Shown one piece after another: positions 9,966 through 19,200 of a DNA stretch of 64,000 nucleotides (its first letter is position 1; the number at the start of each line of letters is the position of its first letter). The translations under genes were made by a program, and so were the position numbers. The notes beneath the pieces are model-generated. The model was not told the origin of the DNA. It saw only the letters and a list, made by a program, of their open reading frames with translations, and did not search any database. Origin of the DNA: Marinilactibacillus piezotolerans (GTDB lineage Bacteria; Bacillota; Bacilli; Lactobacillales; Carnobacteriaceae_A); contig NZ_FWDP01000004.1 in assembly GCF_900169305.1 (NCBI RefSeq), forward strand, positions 248,001 through 312,000, in the 5' to 3' direction.

Positions 9966-10712
9966 ATGAAAGCTCCTTGGAAAGTTAATCTGGATGTATT
10001 TGAAGGTCCTCTAGATCTTCTGCTCCATCTAATCAATAAGTATGAGATTGATATCTATGATATCCCGATTGCTAAAATCACAACTCAGTATATGGATTAC
10101 CTGCATGCAATGCAGATTCTTCAGTTGGATGTAGCAGGAGATTATTTAGTGATGGCGGCTACTTTAATGTCAATCAAAAGTCAGATGCTTGTTCCCAGAA
10201 ATGATGGATGGGATGAAGAAGGGGAAGATTTCATCCTGGAACAAGAAGATCCTAGAGAAGAATTAATGGAAATGCTGTTAGAGTATCGCAAATTCAAGAA
10301 TGCAGCGTTTCAACTAGATGAAAAACAAAATGAAAGATCTGTTTATTTCACTAAGGAACCATCAGATGTTACAGCGTTTCAGCAAAATGTTCCGCTTAAG
10401 GAGGGGGAAGTTCAATTAACCGACCTCTTAGAAGCGTTTAAAACTGTGTTGAAGAGAAATGAATTAAAAGAACCGGAACGTACTACTATTGAAACAGAAG
10501 AAGTAACAGTCTCTGATAAAATCAGCTGGATTGAATGGAAATTTCAGAATAGTCATCAGAAGACGATGAAGTTTCATGCATTATTTGATATTTATTCAAA
10601 GCAGGAAGTCGTCGTAACGTTTCTGGCATTACTAGAGTTGATTAAAGAAAACAGAATCAGTTTTACACAAAAAGAAACCTTCTCAGAAATTGAACTAGCT
10701 TTTCTAGTTTGA
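9966..10712 (+). CDS. scpA: segregation and condensation protein A
   Basis: The kleisin subunit that bridges the two SMC heads in bacterial condensin, compacting and separating chromosomes with ScpB. 248 residues. The N terminus (VNLDVFEGPLDLLLHLINKYEIDIYDIPIAKIT) is the signature SMC-neck-binding domain; the acidic middle (EEGEDFILEQEDPREEL) leads to a C-terminal winged helix (FLALLELIKENRISFTQ). I chose ATG 9966, 8 nt after AAGGA (9953-9957); ATG 9960 is only 2 nt away. It is followed after 33 bp by scpB, its obligate partner. Confidence 0.95.
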   Translation: MKAPWKVNLDVFEGPLDLLLHLINKYEIDIYDIPIAKITTQYMDYLHAMQILQLDVAGDYLVMAATLMSIKSQMLVPRNDGWDEEGEDFILEQEDPREELMEMLLEYRKFKNAAFQLDEKQNERSVYFTKEPSDVTAFQQNVPLKEGEVQLTDLLEAFKTVLKRNELKEPERTTIETEEVTVSDKISWIEWKFQNSHQKTMKFHALFDIYSKQEVVVTFLALLELIKENRISFTQKETFSEIELAFLV

Positions 10713-10745
10713 TCAGCAGCTTGAGATAGAAAGGAGAGCATTCAT

Positions 10746-11309
10746 ATGGATGAGTTGGCCATTTATGAGTCATTGCTGTTTGTAGCAGGAGAAGAAGGTC
10801 TAACGCTGAAAGAAATGGCAAAGTTGACAAATTCAACGACAGATCATGTCATTGTTTCTTTGGACCAGCTGATGAATGAATATAACCTGCGCAGTTCGAG
10901 TGCGCTCACGATTATTGAAACGGCCAGTAAATATAAACTGGTCACTAAAGAACAATATTCATCGATCGTAAGCGGTTATGCTCAGTCTCCTTTGACACAG
11001 AAACTCAGCAAAGCTTTGCTGGAAACATTAGCTATTATTGCATACAAGCAGCCGATTACACGAATGGAAATAGAAGAAATCAGAGGAGTGCAGCTTTCTA
11101 CCGCCCTCCAAAAGCTGAAGTTGAGAGATTTGATCAAGGAAGTCGGACGACTTGAAGCACCAGGAAAGCCGGTACTTTATGGGACCACAGACTACTTTAT
11201 GGATTATTTTGGATTAAATCATTTAAACGAACTGCCGGAATTGACGATTGATGAAGAAATTGAAGAGACTTCACTGTTTTTTGAGTCTTTTGAGCAATCC
11301 GTAGACTAA
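10746..11309 (+). CDS. scpB: segregation and condensation protein B
   Basis: Partner of ScpA in the SMC-ScpAB condensin complex; dimers bind the central part of the kleisin. 187 residues with two winged-helix domains: the first around AIYESLLFVAGEEGLTLKEMA, the second around LLETLAIIAYKQPITRMEIEEIRG, a highly conserved family stretch. An acidic tail follows. It is preceded by a good AAGGAG site and lies between scpA and rluB, the standard Firmicutes order. Confidence 0.96.
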   Translation: MDELAIYESLLFVAGEEGLTLKEMAKLTNSTTDHVIVSLDQLMNEYNLRSSSALTIIETASKYKLVTKEQYSSIVSGYAQSPLTQKLSKALLETLAIIAYKQPITRMEIEEIRGVQLSTALQKLKLRDLIKEVGRLEAPGKPVLYGTTDYFMDYFGLNHLNELPELTIDEEIEETSLFFESFEQSVD

Positions 11310-11345
11310 TGCAAGACGTAAAAGAAAAGAATCAGGAGGAGCTTA

Positions 11346-12068
11346 ATGGATAGATTACAGAAAGTCATGGCGCATGCCGGAGTGGCTTCAAGAAGAAAAT
11401 CTGAACAAATGATAGAAGAAGGCCGAGTAAAGGTTAATGGAAAAGTGGTTACCGAATTAGGGTTGCAAGTGAAAAAATCGGACACAATTGAAGTAGACGG
11501 CGTACCCATTCAAAAGGAAAAACTCGTTTATTTTCTATTAAATAAACCTAGAGGGGTCGTTTCTACAGCCAGCGATCCTAAAGACAGAGAAACGGTTGTA
11601 TCCCTGTTAGAAGGTATTGAAGAGCGAATCTATCCAGTTGGAAGGCTGGATTATGATACAACTGGGGTTCTGCTGCTCACAAATGATGGAGAGTTAGCGA
11701 ATAAACTGATGCATCCAAGTTATTCAGTAGAAAAGACGTATGTTGCTAAAGTAAAAGGCTTAGTAACAAAAGATAAAATCAAAAAACTTGAGACAGGTGT
11801 AAAGATAGATAAAACGACCTCTTCTCCGGCTAAAGCTCGACTGGTCAATTATGATCGTAAAAAGAACATGTCAACAGTCGAGTTGATTATCCATGAAGGA
11901 AAAAATCATCAGGTAAAAAAAATGATGCAGGCGATTGAGCATCCAGTCGAAAAACTGACCAGAACACAATACGGCTTTTTGACCACTGAAGGCTTGCAGT
12001 CAGGCGTTTGGAGAGAACTTAAACAGTTTGAAATCAATAAACTAAAACAACTAGTTGAAGAAGCATAA
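11346..12068 (+). CDS. rluB: ribosomal large subunit pseudouridine synthase B
   Basis: Makes pseudouridine in 23S rRNA near the peptidyl transferase centre (family position 2605 by E. coli numbering). 240 residues: an N-terminal S4 RNA-binding domain (RLQKVMAHAGVASRRKSEQMI), then the RsuA-type catalytic domain with the catalytic Asp in the motif GRLDYDTTGVLLLTNDG. GGAGGAG precedes the start. RluB is favoured over RsuA because of its place directly after scpAB, as in Bacillus ypuL. The downstream gene pair resDE begins 169 bp later from its own promoter. Confidence 0.93.
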   Translation: MDRLQKVMAHAGVASRRKSEQMIEEGRVKVNGKVVTELGLQVKKSDTIEVDGVPIQKEKLVYFLLNKPRGVVSTASDPKDRETVVSLLEGIEERIYPVGRLDYDTTGVLLLTNDGELANKLMHPSYSVEKTYVAKVKGLVTKDKIKKLETGVKIDKTTSSPAKARLVNYDRKKNMSTVELIIHEGKNHQVKKMMQAIEHPVEKLTRTQYGFLTTEGLQSGVWRELKQFEINKLKQLVEEA

Positions 12069-12124
12069 AAGGTTTATTCTATTCTGTTGCTTGAGTAACT
12101 TATCTCGATTTTGGATTGAAATAG

Positions 12125-12153
12125 TGGAACATTCCCTAGAGGTTAGTTATAAT
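12125..12153 (+). promoter_or_regulatory. promoter of the resD-resE pair
   Basis: TATAAT (12148-12153) with a weak TGGAAC -35 (12125-12130) at 17 bp. It lies in the 169-bp gap after rluB, which has no clear terminator. Confidence 0.45.
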
Positions 12154-12237
12154 TAGAGAAAGTATCCATTAATCTAAGAAAAAGAAATATAAATTTTACA
12201 ACTATCAACAGTATCACGTGCTAAGGAGTGTCGAATT

Positions 12238-12999
12238 GTGACGGATGAAAAACAACAAGAAACCTTGGAACCATCATCAAAAAAATTATTGGTTGTCGAC
12301 GATGAAAATCGAATACGCCGATTATTAAAGATGTATTTGGAAAAAGCGGATTACGAGATTGACGAAGCTGAGAATGGTAAAAAAGCTTTGCAATTAGCAT
12401 TAGAAAATGACTACGACTTGATCCTTCTGGACTTAATGATGCCAGAGATGGATGGGATAGAAGTGGCAGAAGAATTGCGCAAAGAAAAAGAAACACCGAT
12501 CATGATGCTGACTGCAAAGGGTGAAGAACTAAATCGTATTCAAGGATTTGAAGTAGGTGCTGATGACTATATTGTTAAGCCGTTCAGTCCAAGAGAAATC
12601 GTACTGCGTGTTTCAGCTATTCTGAAAAGAAGCCAAGCCAGCGGCGGAAGTGTCAGCCAATCTGCCAATGTTTCTGATACTTTGACACTCCCTCATTTGG
12701 AGATCGATAATGATTCTAGAAGAGTGACAGCGGATGGGAAACCAGTCAACCTCACACCTAAAGAATATGATCTGCTGCACTATCTGATGTCATCACCCGA
12801 CCAAATTTTCGGAAGAGAGCAGCTGTTAAGAGAAGTCTGGAAATATGAGTTTTTCGGGGATTTGCGTACTGTTGATACCCATGTGAAAAGATTGCGTGAA
12901 AAACTGAAAAAAGAATCTCAGACAGCGTCTAAAATGATAGAAACTGTATGGGGATTAGGATATAAGCTGAATTCATATCCTAATGAAGAAGAGGAGTAG
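12238..12999 (+). CDS. resD: OmpR-family response regulator, ResD/SrrA type
   Basis: DNA-binding half of a two-component system. 253 residues. Receiver domain about 15-135 with acidic pocket Asp21/Asp22, phosphoacceptor Asp65 (LLDLMMPEMDG), Thr92 and Lys114; a linker; then an OmpR-type winged helix (PKEYDLLHYLM, VDTHVKRLREKL, VWGLGYKL). GTG start after AAGGAG. The kinase follows by 9 bp. Position after rluB matches ResD of Bacillus, but the cytochrome maturation genes resABC, which precede it there, are absent, so its signal and targets in this organism may differ from respiration control. Confidence 0.85.
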   Translation: MTDEKQQETLEPSSKKLLVVDDENRIRRLLKMYLEKADYEIDEAENGKKALQLALENDYDLILLDLMMPEMDGIEVAEELRKEKETPIMMLTAKGEELNRIQGFEVGADDYIVKPFSPREIVLRVSAILKRSQASGGSVSQSANVSDTLTLPHLEIDNDSRRVTADGKPVNLTPKEYDLLHYLMSSPDQIFGREQLLREVWKYEFFGDLRTVDTHVKRLREKLKKESQTASKMIETVWGLGYKLNSYPNEEEE

Positions 13000-13008
13000 A
13001 GAAACCGT

Positions 13009-14814
13009 ATGAAGCTGAATATCGTTGCAATTAGAATTTGGCTGATTACTACTGGACTGATTCTTTTATCACTGATCGCTACTTCTTTGTTCTACTCACA
13101 CTTTTATTCTACACAAATCAAAGCAAACTATCTTAATGATTATGAAGCATTTGTGCAGAATTTAGGAGAATTGACAGAAGAAGACCCTTCATATATATTC
13201 ACTTATTTGGAAGAAGCGAATGTTATCCATTCGAAACTGAATTTTGCCCTTCGCTCAGAAAACCAGAGTATTGGGGAACCGAGCGAATGGATCCTTCAGT
13301 TTTCCAGTAATATTCAACAAAAAATCAATGACGACCCTCAATTAATGGATCTTATAGAAGCGAATCAAGAAGCCCATATTCGTTCAGATACTAATCCAGA
13401 CTATCAAAGTAAAGTCCCCTATATTTTTCAAATTGATGAAATAACCTATCAAGAGCAGACATATAAACTATATGCTTTTGCAGATTTGTCATTTATCTCA
13501 AGCGTTGAAAAAATGGTACTGATTGCCATTATTATACTTACCTTGTTCAATATTTTCTTAAGTTACATTTATTACCTATATCTAAAAAGGAATATCTCAG
13601 AACCGATTAATGCAATGACCAATATTGCTTTTGACTATGCCAGAGATGATTTTAGTCATCAATTACCGGTTTCAGGTAGAGATGACCTTTCAGAATTAGC
13701 AATGGCCATGAACAAGATGGGCCACTCTTTAGAAACGAACAGAACCGTCGTTAGACAAGAAAAAGAATTATTGTCTCATATTATGACTAGTATCGATACC
13801 GGGATTCTTTATTATGATTCTGATCAGACACTGATCCTTTCCAATCCTGCAGGAGATTTATTCCTGACACAGTATCAAGTAGAAAAAGGTCAATTCTCTG
13901 GAAAAGATGACTATATAGATATTGAGAAAAGCCTGAGAGATGCTGCTGAAATGAAAACTTTTTCTCAATTCAATATTGAAATGGTCGAATTTTATTACGA
14001 AGTGACCATTATGCCTTTAATAGAAGAGGATGATGAAATTCGTGGCATTCTAGTTTCTACAAAAGATTTGACGCATGAACATAGATTAGACAAAATGCGG
14101 GTTGATTTTATCAATAATATTTCACATGAACTGAGAACACCGCTTGTGATGGTCCAAGGGTATAGTGAAGCGATTATTGATGACATTGCTGAGTCGATCG
14201 AAGAGAAAAAAGAAATGGCACAAATTATCAGCGATGAATCTATGCGAATGAATAGAATGGTGAATGAGATGCTTGATTTATCTAGAATGGAAGCCGGATT
14301 CATTGAAATCGAAAAAGATGCAATCAATCTGAATAAATATCTAGGCACGCTAGTATCCAGATTCAGCAAATTAGCTGGTGAAGTAGATGTTGAGCTGAAA
14401 TTAGATTTGCCGGAAGAGGAAATTATTCTTCCGATCGATAAAGATAAAATGGATCAGGTATTTGTTAACTTAATCAATAATGCAATCAGACATACAGGCA
14501 TGACAGATAAAGCTGCAAAAACTGTAACACTGCGACTCTTTGAAGATGATAATCTGGATGAAATCATTATGGAAGTCAATGATACTGGGACCGGAATTCC
14601 AAAAGAAGATGTTCCTTATATCTTTGATCGCTTCTTTAAAGCTGATAAATCTCGGAAAAATTATTCTGATAATGCTTCCGGTACTGGAATCGGCTTATCG
14701 GTTGTTCAAAGTATTATTGAAGCGCATGACGGCAGACTCAGCGTAGAATCAACGCTTGGTCGCGGGTCATCTTTTATTATCCATCTTCCTTCAGACCAGG
14801 AAGAGACAGTATAA
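13009..14814 (+). CDS. resE: membrane sensor histidine kinase, ResE/SrrB type
   Basis: 601 residues. Transmembrane segment about 10-30, an extracytoplasmic sensing region of about 130 residues, second membrane segment about 168-192, HAMP about 193-245, a PAS-like domain about 250-355, then DHp with phospho-His373 (FINNISHELRTPLV) and the HATPase domain with N box (VFVNLINNAIRH), G1 (DTGTGIP) and G2 (GTGIGLSVV) motifs. The whole kinase is intact. It phosphorylates the upstream regulator. The same order of domains is found in ResE, SrrB and WalK; the neighbourhood favours ResE. No yyc-type accessory genes follow. Confidence 0.86.
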   Translation: MKLNIVAIRIWLITTGLILLSLIATSLFYSHFYSTQIKANYLNDYEAFVQNLGELTEEDPSYIFTYLEEANVIHSKLNFALRSENQSIGEPSEWILQFSSNIQQKINDDPQLMDLIEANQEAHIRSDTNPDYQSKVPYIFQIDEITYQEQTYKLYAFADLSFISSVEKMVLIAIIILTLFNIFLSYIYYLYLKRNISEPINAMTNIAFDYARDDFSHQLPVSGRDDLSELAMAMNKMGHSLETNRTVVRQEKELLSHIMTSIDTGILYYDSDQTLILSNPAGDLFLTQYQVEKGQFSGKDDYIDIEKSLRDAAEMKTFSQFNIEMVEFYYEVTIMPLIEEDDEIRGILVSTKDLTHEHRLDKMRVDFINNISHELRTPLVMVQGYSEAIIDDIAESIEEKKEMAQIISDESMRMNRMVNEMLDLSRMEAGFIEIEKDAINLNKYLGTLVSRFSKLAGEVDVELKLDLPEEEIILPIDKDKMDQVFVNLINNAIRHTGMTDKAAKTVTLRLFEDDNLDEIIMEVNDTGTGIPKEDVPYIFDRFFKADKSRKNYSDNASGTGIGLSVVQSIIEAHDGRLSVESTLGRGSSFIIHLPSDQEETV

Positions 14815-14832
14815 ATTCATTGGATCCAAATG

Positions 14833-14860
14833 TTGACAACGGTTGTGAATTTAGTATAAT
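14833..14860 (+). promoter_or_regulatory. promoter of the FMN riboswitch-ribU unit
   Basis: Consensus TTGACA (14833-14838), 16-bp spacer, consensus TATAAT (14855-14860). It lies 20 bp after the resE stop codon and directly upstream of the riboswitch. Confidence 0.8.
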
Positions 14861-14900
14861 AGGTATGTACTAAAAATAAGTACAAAATATAATATGATTC

Positions 14901-15014
14901 ATCTTCAGGGGCAGGGTGTAAATCCCGACCGGTGGTAAAGTCCACGAGCGAAGCTGCGCTTTGCTGAACTGGTGTAATTCCAGTACCGACAGTATAGTCT
15001 GGTATAAAGAAGAT
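14901..15014 (+). ncRNA. FMN riboswitch (RFN element)
   Basis: The closing stem pairs ATCTTC (14901-14906) with GAAGAT (15009-15014). Between them lie the diagnostic RFN segments: AGGGGCAGGGTG, AAATCCCGACCGGTGGTA, AAGTCCACGAGC and the late ACTGGTGTAATTCCAGTACC, CCGACAGTATAGTC. When FMN binds, the downstream terminator forms and stops ribU expression; without FMN the anti-terminator allows import of riboflavin. This fits the single downstream gene, a riboflavin transporter. Confidence 0.96.
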
Positions 15015-15049
15015 GGAGCTTTTTGACTGAACCATACTGTCTTATTTAG

Positions 15050-15088
15050 CTCTGTTCAATTCCTGAAGTGGATTGAGCAGAGTTTTTT
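15050..15088 (+). terminator. riboswitch-controlled terminator before ribU
   Basis: An 11-bp stem with one G-U pair (CTCTGTTCAAT at 15050-15060 with ATTGAGCAGAG at 15072-15082) and six T residues. It lies 35 nt after the FMN aptamer and 114 nt before ribU, the normal place for the expression platform. Confidence 0.88.
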
Positions 15089-15202
15089 GTATTTCTAGAG
15101 TACTTTCTCTGTTTGATTGCTTCAAGTCTTAACAGCTGAATAGACAGTTGTATCAATAAGTTCATATCCCTCAATGATGAATCCTTCTCAGGAGGATTTT
15201 CA

Positions 15203-15820
15203 ATGTCAAATTCAAGAACACATAGAGTCGTCGGTATTGCCACGCTCGCATCACTAGCATGGGTCATTTCCATGTTCTCTTTTCCTATTTTACCTGGTGT
15301 TTCATTTTTGAAGCTGGACTTCAGTGACCTGCCGATTTTATTCGGGATGTACGTGTATGGTCCGGTTGGAGGAATTCTCATCGCGTTTATTCGCTCTCTT
15401 TTGTCTTTCATCCAAAGAGGCGGGGAGGCTGGACTACCGATTGGAGACACAGCTCAGTTTCTGGCATCTCTCTCTTTTGCATTACCGGTTTATTGGGTCA
15501 TTACCAAATTCGGGCTGAGACTGCGAGATAAAGTAACTGCAGCCGTATTGGGAACAGTAGCGTTGAGTGTTGTGATGGCTTTGCTGAACTGGTTATTCTT
15601 GGCACCTGCTTATATGGCGGTAATGGGATTTAGTGTAGGACCAATCAAAGAGTATCTAGTTGCTGCGGTTGTTCCTTTCAATCTAATCAAGGGACCGATC
15701 GTTTCTTTCATCTTTTTCGCAGCATTCCAGAAACTGTATCCTTGGTTAGCAAAATCTAGACAAAAACTCTACAAAAATCAGCCGGGACTTTTTGCTTTTG
15801 ATCAAAGAAAAGCCAGCTGA
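15203..15820 (+). CDS. ribU: riboflavin ECF transporter substrate-binding protein RibU
   Basis: Membrane S component that captures riboflavin and uses the shared EcfA-EcfA'-EcfT energizing module (not in this window) for uptake. 205 residues with about six hydrophobic segments. Family features include the opening IATLASLAWVISMF, LKLDFSDLPILFGMYVYGPVGG, and a C-terminal PFNLIKGPIVSFI. AGGAGG precedes the ATG. Control by the FMN riboswitch directly upstream confirms the substrate class. No riboflavin biosynthesis genes lie nearby, so the cell may rely on uptake. Confidence 0.94.
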   Translation: MSNSRTHRVVGIATLASLAWVISMFSFPILPGVSFLKLDFSDLPILFGMYVYGPVGGILIAFIRSLLSFIQRGGEAGLPIGDTAQFLASLSFALPVYWVITKFGLRLRDKVTAAVLGTVALSVVMALLNWLFLAPAYMAVMGFSVGPIKEYLVAAVVPFNLIKGPIVSFIFFAAFQKLYPWLAKSRQKLYKNQPGLFAFDQRKAS

Positions 15821-15840
15821 TTCTATAAATAATACGATTT

Positions 15841-15869
15841 AAAAGGACGGTCTGTGACCGTCCTTTTTT
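15841..15869 (+). terminator. intrinsic terminator after ribU
   Basis: A perfect 10-bp stem (AAAGGACGGT with ACCGTCCTTT), 5-nt loop and T tract ending at 15869. Confidence 0.93.
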
Positions 15870-15924
15870 CTGTTGAAAAACGACGCTTAAACCTGTATTC
15901 TTATAAAACGAGAGGAGAGGTTTT

Positions 15925-17037
15925 ATGTTACAGGGGGAACACTATTTTTTGCATTTTTTATTATCATTATTCAATCTTGCTCAGCCTTCTAAAGTCTCTC
16001 AACTCATCCATGTATTTCATGGCAGGCGAACACCCTCTATGCTGTTCAAAGTTGAACAGGAAAAGTTATATCCAGCATTTGGATTATTCAAATCAATGAC
16101 AAGAGAAGCATTAGAACAATCAGCTGAACAGTTAGTTAAAAAGGAATGGATCAAGGGGTCAGAACAAAATGGATATGTACTGACAGACGCAGGAGTTGAA
16201 GAATTGAAGCAGTATTTTTCAAGGCATACATATCCAGCAGCAATCAATTCATTAACGTATGCAACGATCAGGCGTCCTTTTTTCTCTCAATTTCAGTTAG
16301 CGGCTCAGATTTTTTCAGAAGCCATTTATAAAAATAGTCGATACAGTCCGGCGATCAAAAATCCGGTTTATCAAGAATCTGTCAAAAAATGGCTTTATAG
16401 CCAGCAACAATCGATTGAAGAACTCTCCGGAAAGTGGGCAGTAGAGTTACTGCAGGTGATTGAACAGTTGCCGGATACAACGGCAACCGTATTGGTCAGC
16501 AAATTGACGGGACATCAACTAGTAGGATTTACAAATAGACAAATTGCAGATCAACTTTTAATGGAACCGATAGAATTTCAGATTGTTTTAGAACAGGCAA
16601 TCGAACAATTGATCGATCAGATAAAATCTTCAGAGGCTGCTTTACTGACTCAGTTTTTATCTCACGTCCAGAAGACCGTATACTATGGATTATCGAAAAG
16701 TACATTTATGACAGCTGTTCTTTTGAAAAAGGGTCTCTCGATAGAAGCTGTCGCACAAAAGCGTCAGCTCAAGTTAAACACAATAAGAGAACACGTATTA
16801 GAGATCTCCTTGGTTCATACAGTGTTTGACTTTATGCCGTATATACCGAAAGACATTCACCGGGCACTTCATAATTCATTTGATCAATATCCCGCCTATT
16901 CATTTAAAGAGGCAAAACAAGATCATGAAGATCTATTGTTTTTATGGTATCGATTAGTAGAAATTGAAAGGATCAGAAATGAAAACAATAAAGCTGGAAG
17001 ACCTTTTATATCAGAAGTTTGGGTACCCAACATTTAG
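15925..17037 (+). CDS. ypbB: YpbB-family helix-turn-helix protein
   Basis: 370 residues with no enzymatic motif. The C-terminal third (LLKKGLSIEAVAQKRQLKLNTIREHVLEIS) is a helix-turn-helix of the type placed at the end of some RecQ proteins and in YpbB. The gene lies directly upstream of and overlaps recQ by 59 bp, exactly as ypbB does in Bacillus, suggesting translational coupling and a role linked to RecQ, perhaps DNA binding. GAGGAGAGG precedes ATG 15925. Function is not established. Confidence 0.78.
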   Translation: MLQGEHYFLHFLLSLFNLAQPSKVSQLIHVFHGRRTPSMLFKVEQEKLYPAFGLFKSMTREALEQSAEQLVKKEWIKGSEQNGYVLTDAGVEELKQYFSRHTYPAAINSLTYATIRRPFFSQFQLAAQIFSEAIYKNSRYSPAIKNPVYQESVKKWLYSQQQSIEELSGKWAVELLQVIEQLPDTTATVLVSKLTGHQLVGFTNRQIADQLLMEPIEFQIVLEQAIEQLIDQIKSSEAALLTQFLSHVQKTVYYGLSKSTFMTAVLLKKGLSIEAVAQKRQLKLNTIREHVLEISLVHTVFDFMPYIPKDIHRALHNSFDQYPAYSFKEAKQDHEDLLFLWYRLVEIERIRNENNKAGRPFISEVWVPNI

Positions 17038-18445
17038 AACGGGTCAAAAAGAAGCAATCGAAGCAGCAGTCAATGGCAAAGACACGCTTGTCATGCTTCC
17101 TACCGGCAGCGGCAAGTCTATCTGCTACCAATTGCCTGCTTATTTGAAAGAGGGATTAGTCATTGTTATTTCTCCTTTGCTTTCCCTTATGCAAGATCAG
17201 GTAGAAGGGTTGAAAAAACTAGGAGAACGCCGGGTAGCTGCACTCAACAGTCTGTCTTCTTCAGGAGAGAAAAGACGGATCTTAAAACAGCTCCCCTCAC
17301 TGAAATTCCTTTTTGTGTCACCGGAAATGGTTCAATACGACTTTATCATTCAAAGACTTTTAACGGTTCCGATCGCTTTTTTAGTAGTAGACGAAGCGCA
17401 TTGTATTTCACAATGGGGACTGGACTTCAGGCCGGATTATCTAAAAATCGGCAAAGTTAAAGAGCAGTTGAAACATCCAGTGACGATGGCATTAACAGCA
17501 ACGGCAACAAAAGCAGTCAGAGAAGAAATCAAAACATCTTTGCAGATGAATCCAGCTAATACTGAAGAATTGATCCACTCGGTGAATCGAAACGAGATCA
17601 AACTGGTTGTAGAACGTTGTGAAGGAAATAAAGATGCCAAATTAAAAGAATATGTCGAAAAGTTGAACGGGTCAGGGATCATCTACTTTTCCAGTAAAAA
17701 GAAGGCAGATTCTGCAGCCGTTGACCTGCGTCAACAAACAGGCAGAACTGTTGAAAGTTATCATTCTGATCTGGAAGCAGATGACAAAATCAAGATACAG
17801 CAACAGTTTCTTGACGGAACACTTCAAGTCATTTGTGCAACAAGTGCATTTGGAATGGGCGTAGATAAACCTGACGTAAGATATGTGATTCATTATCATG
17901 TACCGGCGAATCCAGAAATGTATCTGCAGGAAATCGGCAGATGCAGTCGTGACAGAAAAGAGGGTGTTGCAGTACTGCTTTTCGAACAAGGCGACCAGTT
18001 TATTCAAAAGAGATTACAGGAGGATGCTTTGCCGGATGAATCTCTGCTCAGTTATCTTTATAAGCATCCCGAAAAAGTAAAAGCATTCCAGCAAGATCCG
18101 AAAGTTCAGATTGGACAATTTTATTATACTTCTAATGTTCCTTTAGGGTCAGCGATAAGACAGATGGAACTAAGAAAACAGCTGAAAGAAGAACAACTCA
18201 GCTTCATGCTGCAGTATATTCATCATACTGGTTGTAAACGAGCCTTTCTTCTGCGGTATTTTGAAGAGAAAACTTGCGAGCAGAAGGAAAACTGCTGCAG
18301 TACATGTACTGATCATTTGTTAGAACAATTTATAAAAAAAGATTCTGTTATAAAGCAGTCATCTCCACTGGTTTTAAATTGGAAGGAACGCCTGCAAGAT
18401 TTGTATAAAATGAATGAACAGTCTACTAATTCAAGAAAAATATGA
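16979..18445 (+). CDS. recQ: ATP-dependent DNA helicase RecQ (short RecS-like form)
   Basis: A 3'-5' superfamily 2 helicase acting at stalled forks and in recombination. 488 residues: Walker A LPTGSGKSICYQLP, DEAHCISQWG (DEAH box with aromatic-rich loop), ALTATAT, and the second RecA domain with FGMGVDKPDVR and QEIGRCSRD. A zinc-binding region follows (CKRAFLLRYF with the later CCSTC). It lacks an HRDC domain, matching RecS of Bacillus rather than full-length RecQ. I placed the start at ATG 16979, 6 nt after AAAGGA; an upstream TTG would have no ribosome site. The gene overlaps ypbB. Confidence 0.92.
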   Translation: MKTIKLEDLLYQKFGYPTFRTGQKEAIEAAVNGKDTLVMLPTGSGKSICYQLPAYLKEGLVIVISPLLSLMQDQVEGLKKLGERRVAALNSLSSSGEKRRILKQLPSLKFLFVSPEMVQYDFIIQRLLTVPIAFLVVDEAHCISQWGLDFRPDYLKIGKVKEQLKHPVTMALTATATKAVREEIKTSLQMNPANTEELIHSVNRNEIKLVVERCEGNKDAKLKEYVEKLNGSGIIYFSSKKKADSAAVDLRQQTGRTVESYHSDLEADDKIKIQQQFLDGTLQVICATSAFGMGVDKPDVRYVIHYHVPANPEMYLQEIGRCSRDRKEGVAVLLFEQGDQFIQKRLQEDALPDESLLSYLYKHPEKVKAFQQDPKVQIGQFYYTSNVPLGSAIRQMELRKQLKEEQLSFMLQYIHHTGCKRAFLLRYFEEKTCEQKENCCSTCTDHLLEQFIKKDSVIKQSSPLVLNWKERLQDLYKMNEQSTNSRKI

Positions 18446-18481
18446 TACAATAATTGTGATAGAAAATAAGGAGGAAATAGG

Positions 18482-19162
18482 ATGAGCAAGAAAGATCGTG
18501 AGTCTATGGAAGAGCTTTGGTCAAAGCGTTTTGACGAAGAAGTGGATTATGAAGAAGTTCAGACCATGTCTCGTAAAGCAAAAAGAGAACACGAAAAAAG
18601 TATCTCACCCATATTGACCGTTACGGTCGTGTTTTTGGTCTTAGTTATAGTTGTTACACTGGGTACATATACATGGTACAGTGTCAGAGAGAACAATTAT
18701 GAGACAAAACAAGAACCATCTGTTGAGCAAACAAACAAAACGAATGAAACAAATGCTGATGAAAAAGCAAGTACCGCACCCGCAGAATCAGAAGAAGCAG
18801 AGGAACCGGCTTCAGAAACAGCTGTAACAGAAGAAGAAGCTTCAGAAACAGCAAGCACTGCCGCCCAATCAAGTAAAGAGAACGCAGAAGCAGAGGAAAC
18901 TGCTGAAACACCAGCTTCTTCAGAAACGGAACAAGCGAATCAGCCAGAGTCAACGGATGCTGAAACGGAAGAAGCTCCTGCATCTGACGAAACAGCAACA
19001 GAACCAGAAACTCCTGCAACAAGTCAGACTTATGTAGTGCAAGCTGGCGATAATATGTATCGCATTGCCTTGAACCATGGTATGACGACACAAGAATTAA
19101 TGGAATTGAACGGATTAAGTGATCAAACGGTTTATGTTGGTCAGGAACTGATCGTTCAGTAA
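18482..19162 (+). CDS. ypbE: LysM-domain membrane protein, YpbE-like
   Basis: 226 residues. A charged cytoplasmic N terminus (about 1-42), one transmembrane helix (TVTVVFLVLVIVVTLGTYTW, about 45-64), a long low-complexity linker of about 115 residues rich in Glu, Ala, Thr, Ser and Pro, and a C-terminal LysM domain (TYVVQAGDNMYRIALNHGMT to VGQELIVQ). This predicts a type II membrane protein whose extracellular LysM binds peptidoglycan across the wall. It follows recQ at 36 bp, as ypbE does in Bacillus. Linker composition suggests variable length between strains. Confidence 0.85.
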   Translation: MSKKDRESMEELWSKRFDEEVDYEEVQTMSRKAKREHEKSISPILTVTVVFLVLVIVVTLGTYTWYSVRENNYETKQEPSVEQTNKTNETNADEKASTAPAESEEAEEPASETAVTEEEASETASTAAQSSKENAEAEETAETPASSETEQANQPESTDAETEEAPASDETATEPETPATSQTYVVQAGDNMYRIALNHGMTTQELMELNGLSDQTVYVGQELIVQ

Positions 19163-19200
19163 AAAGCAGCAAGTACTTAAAGAATGAAAGTGTGAATAAA

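Noticed and set aside
15854-16099. Small ORF overlapping the start of ypbB in another frame
   Set aside because: No ribosome site; its composition is that of a shifted reading of the ypbB region.
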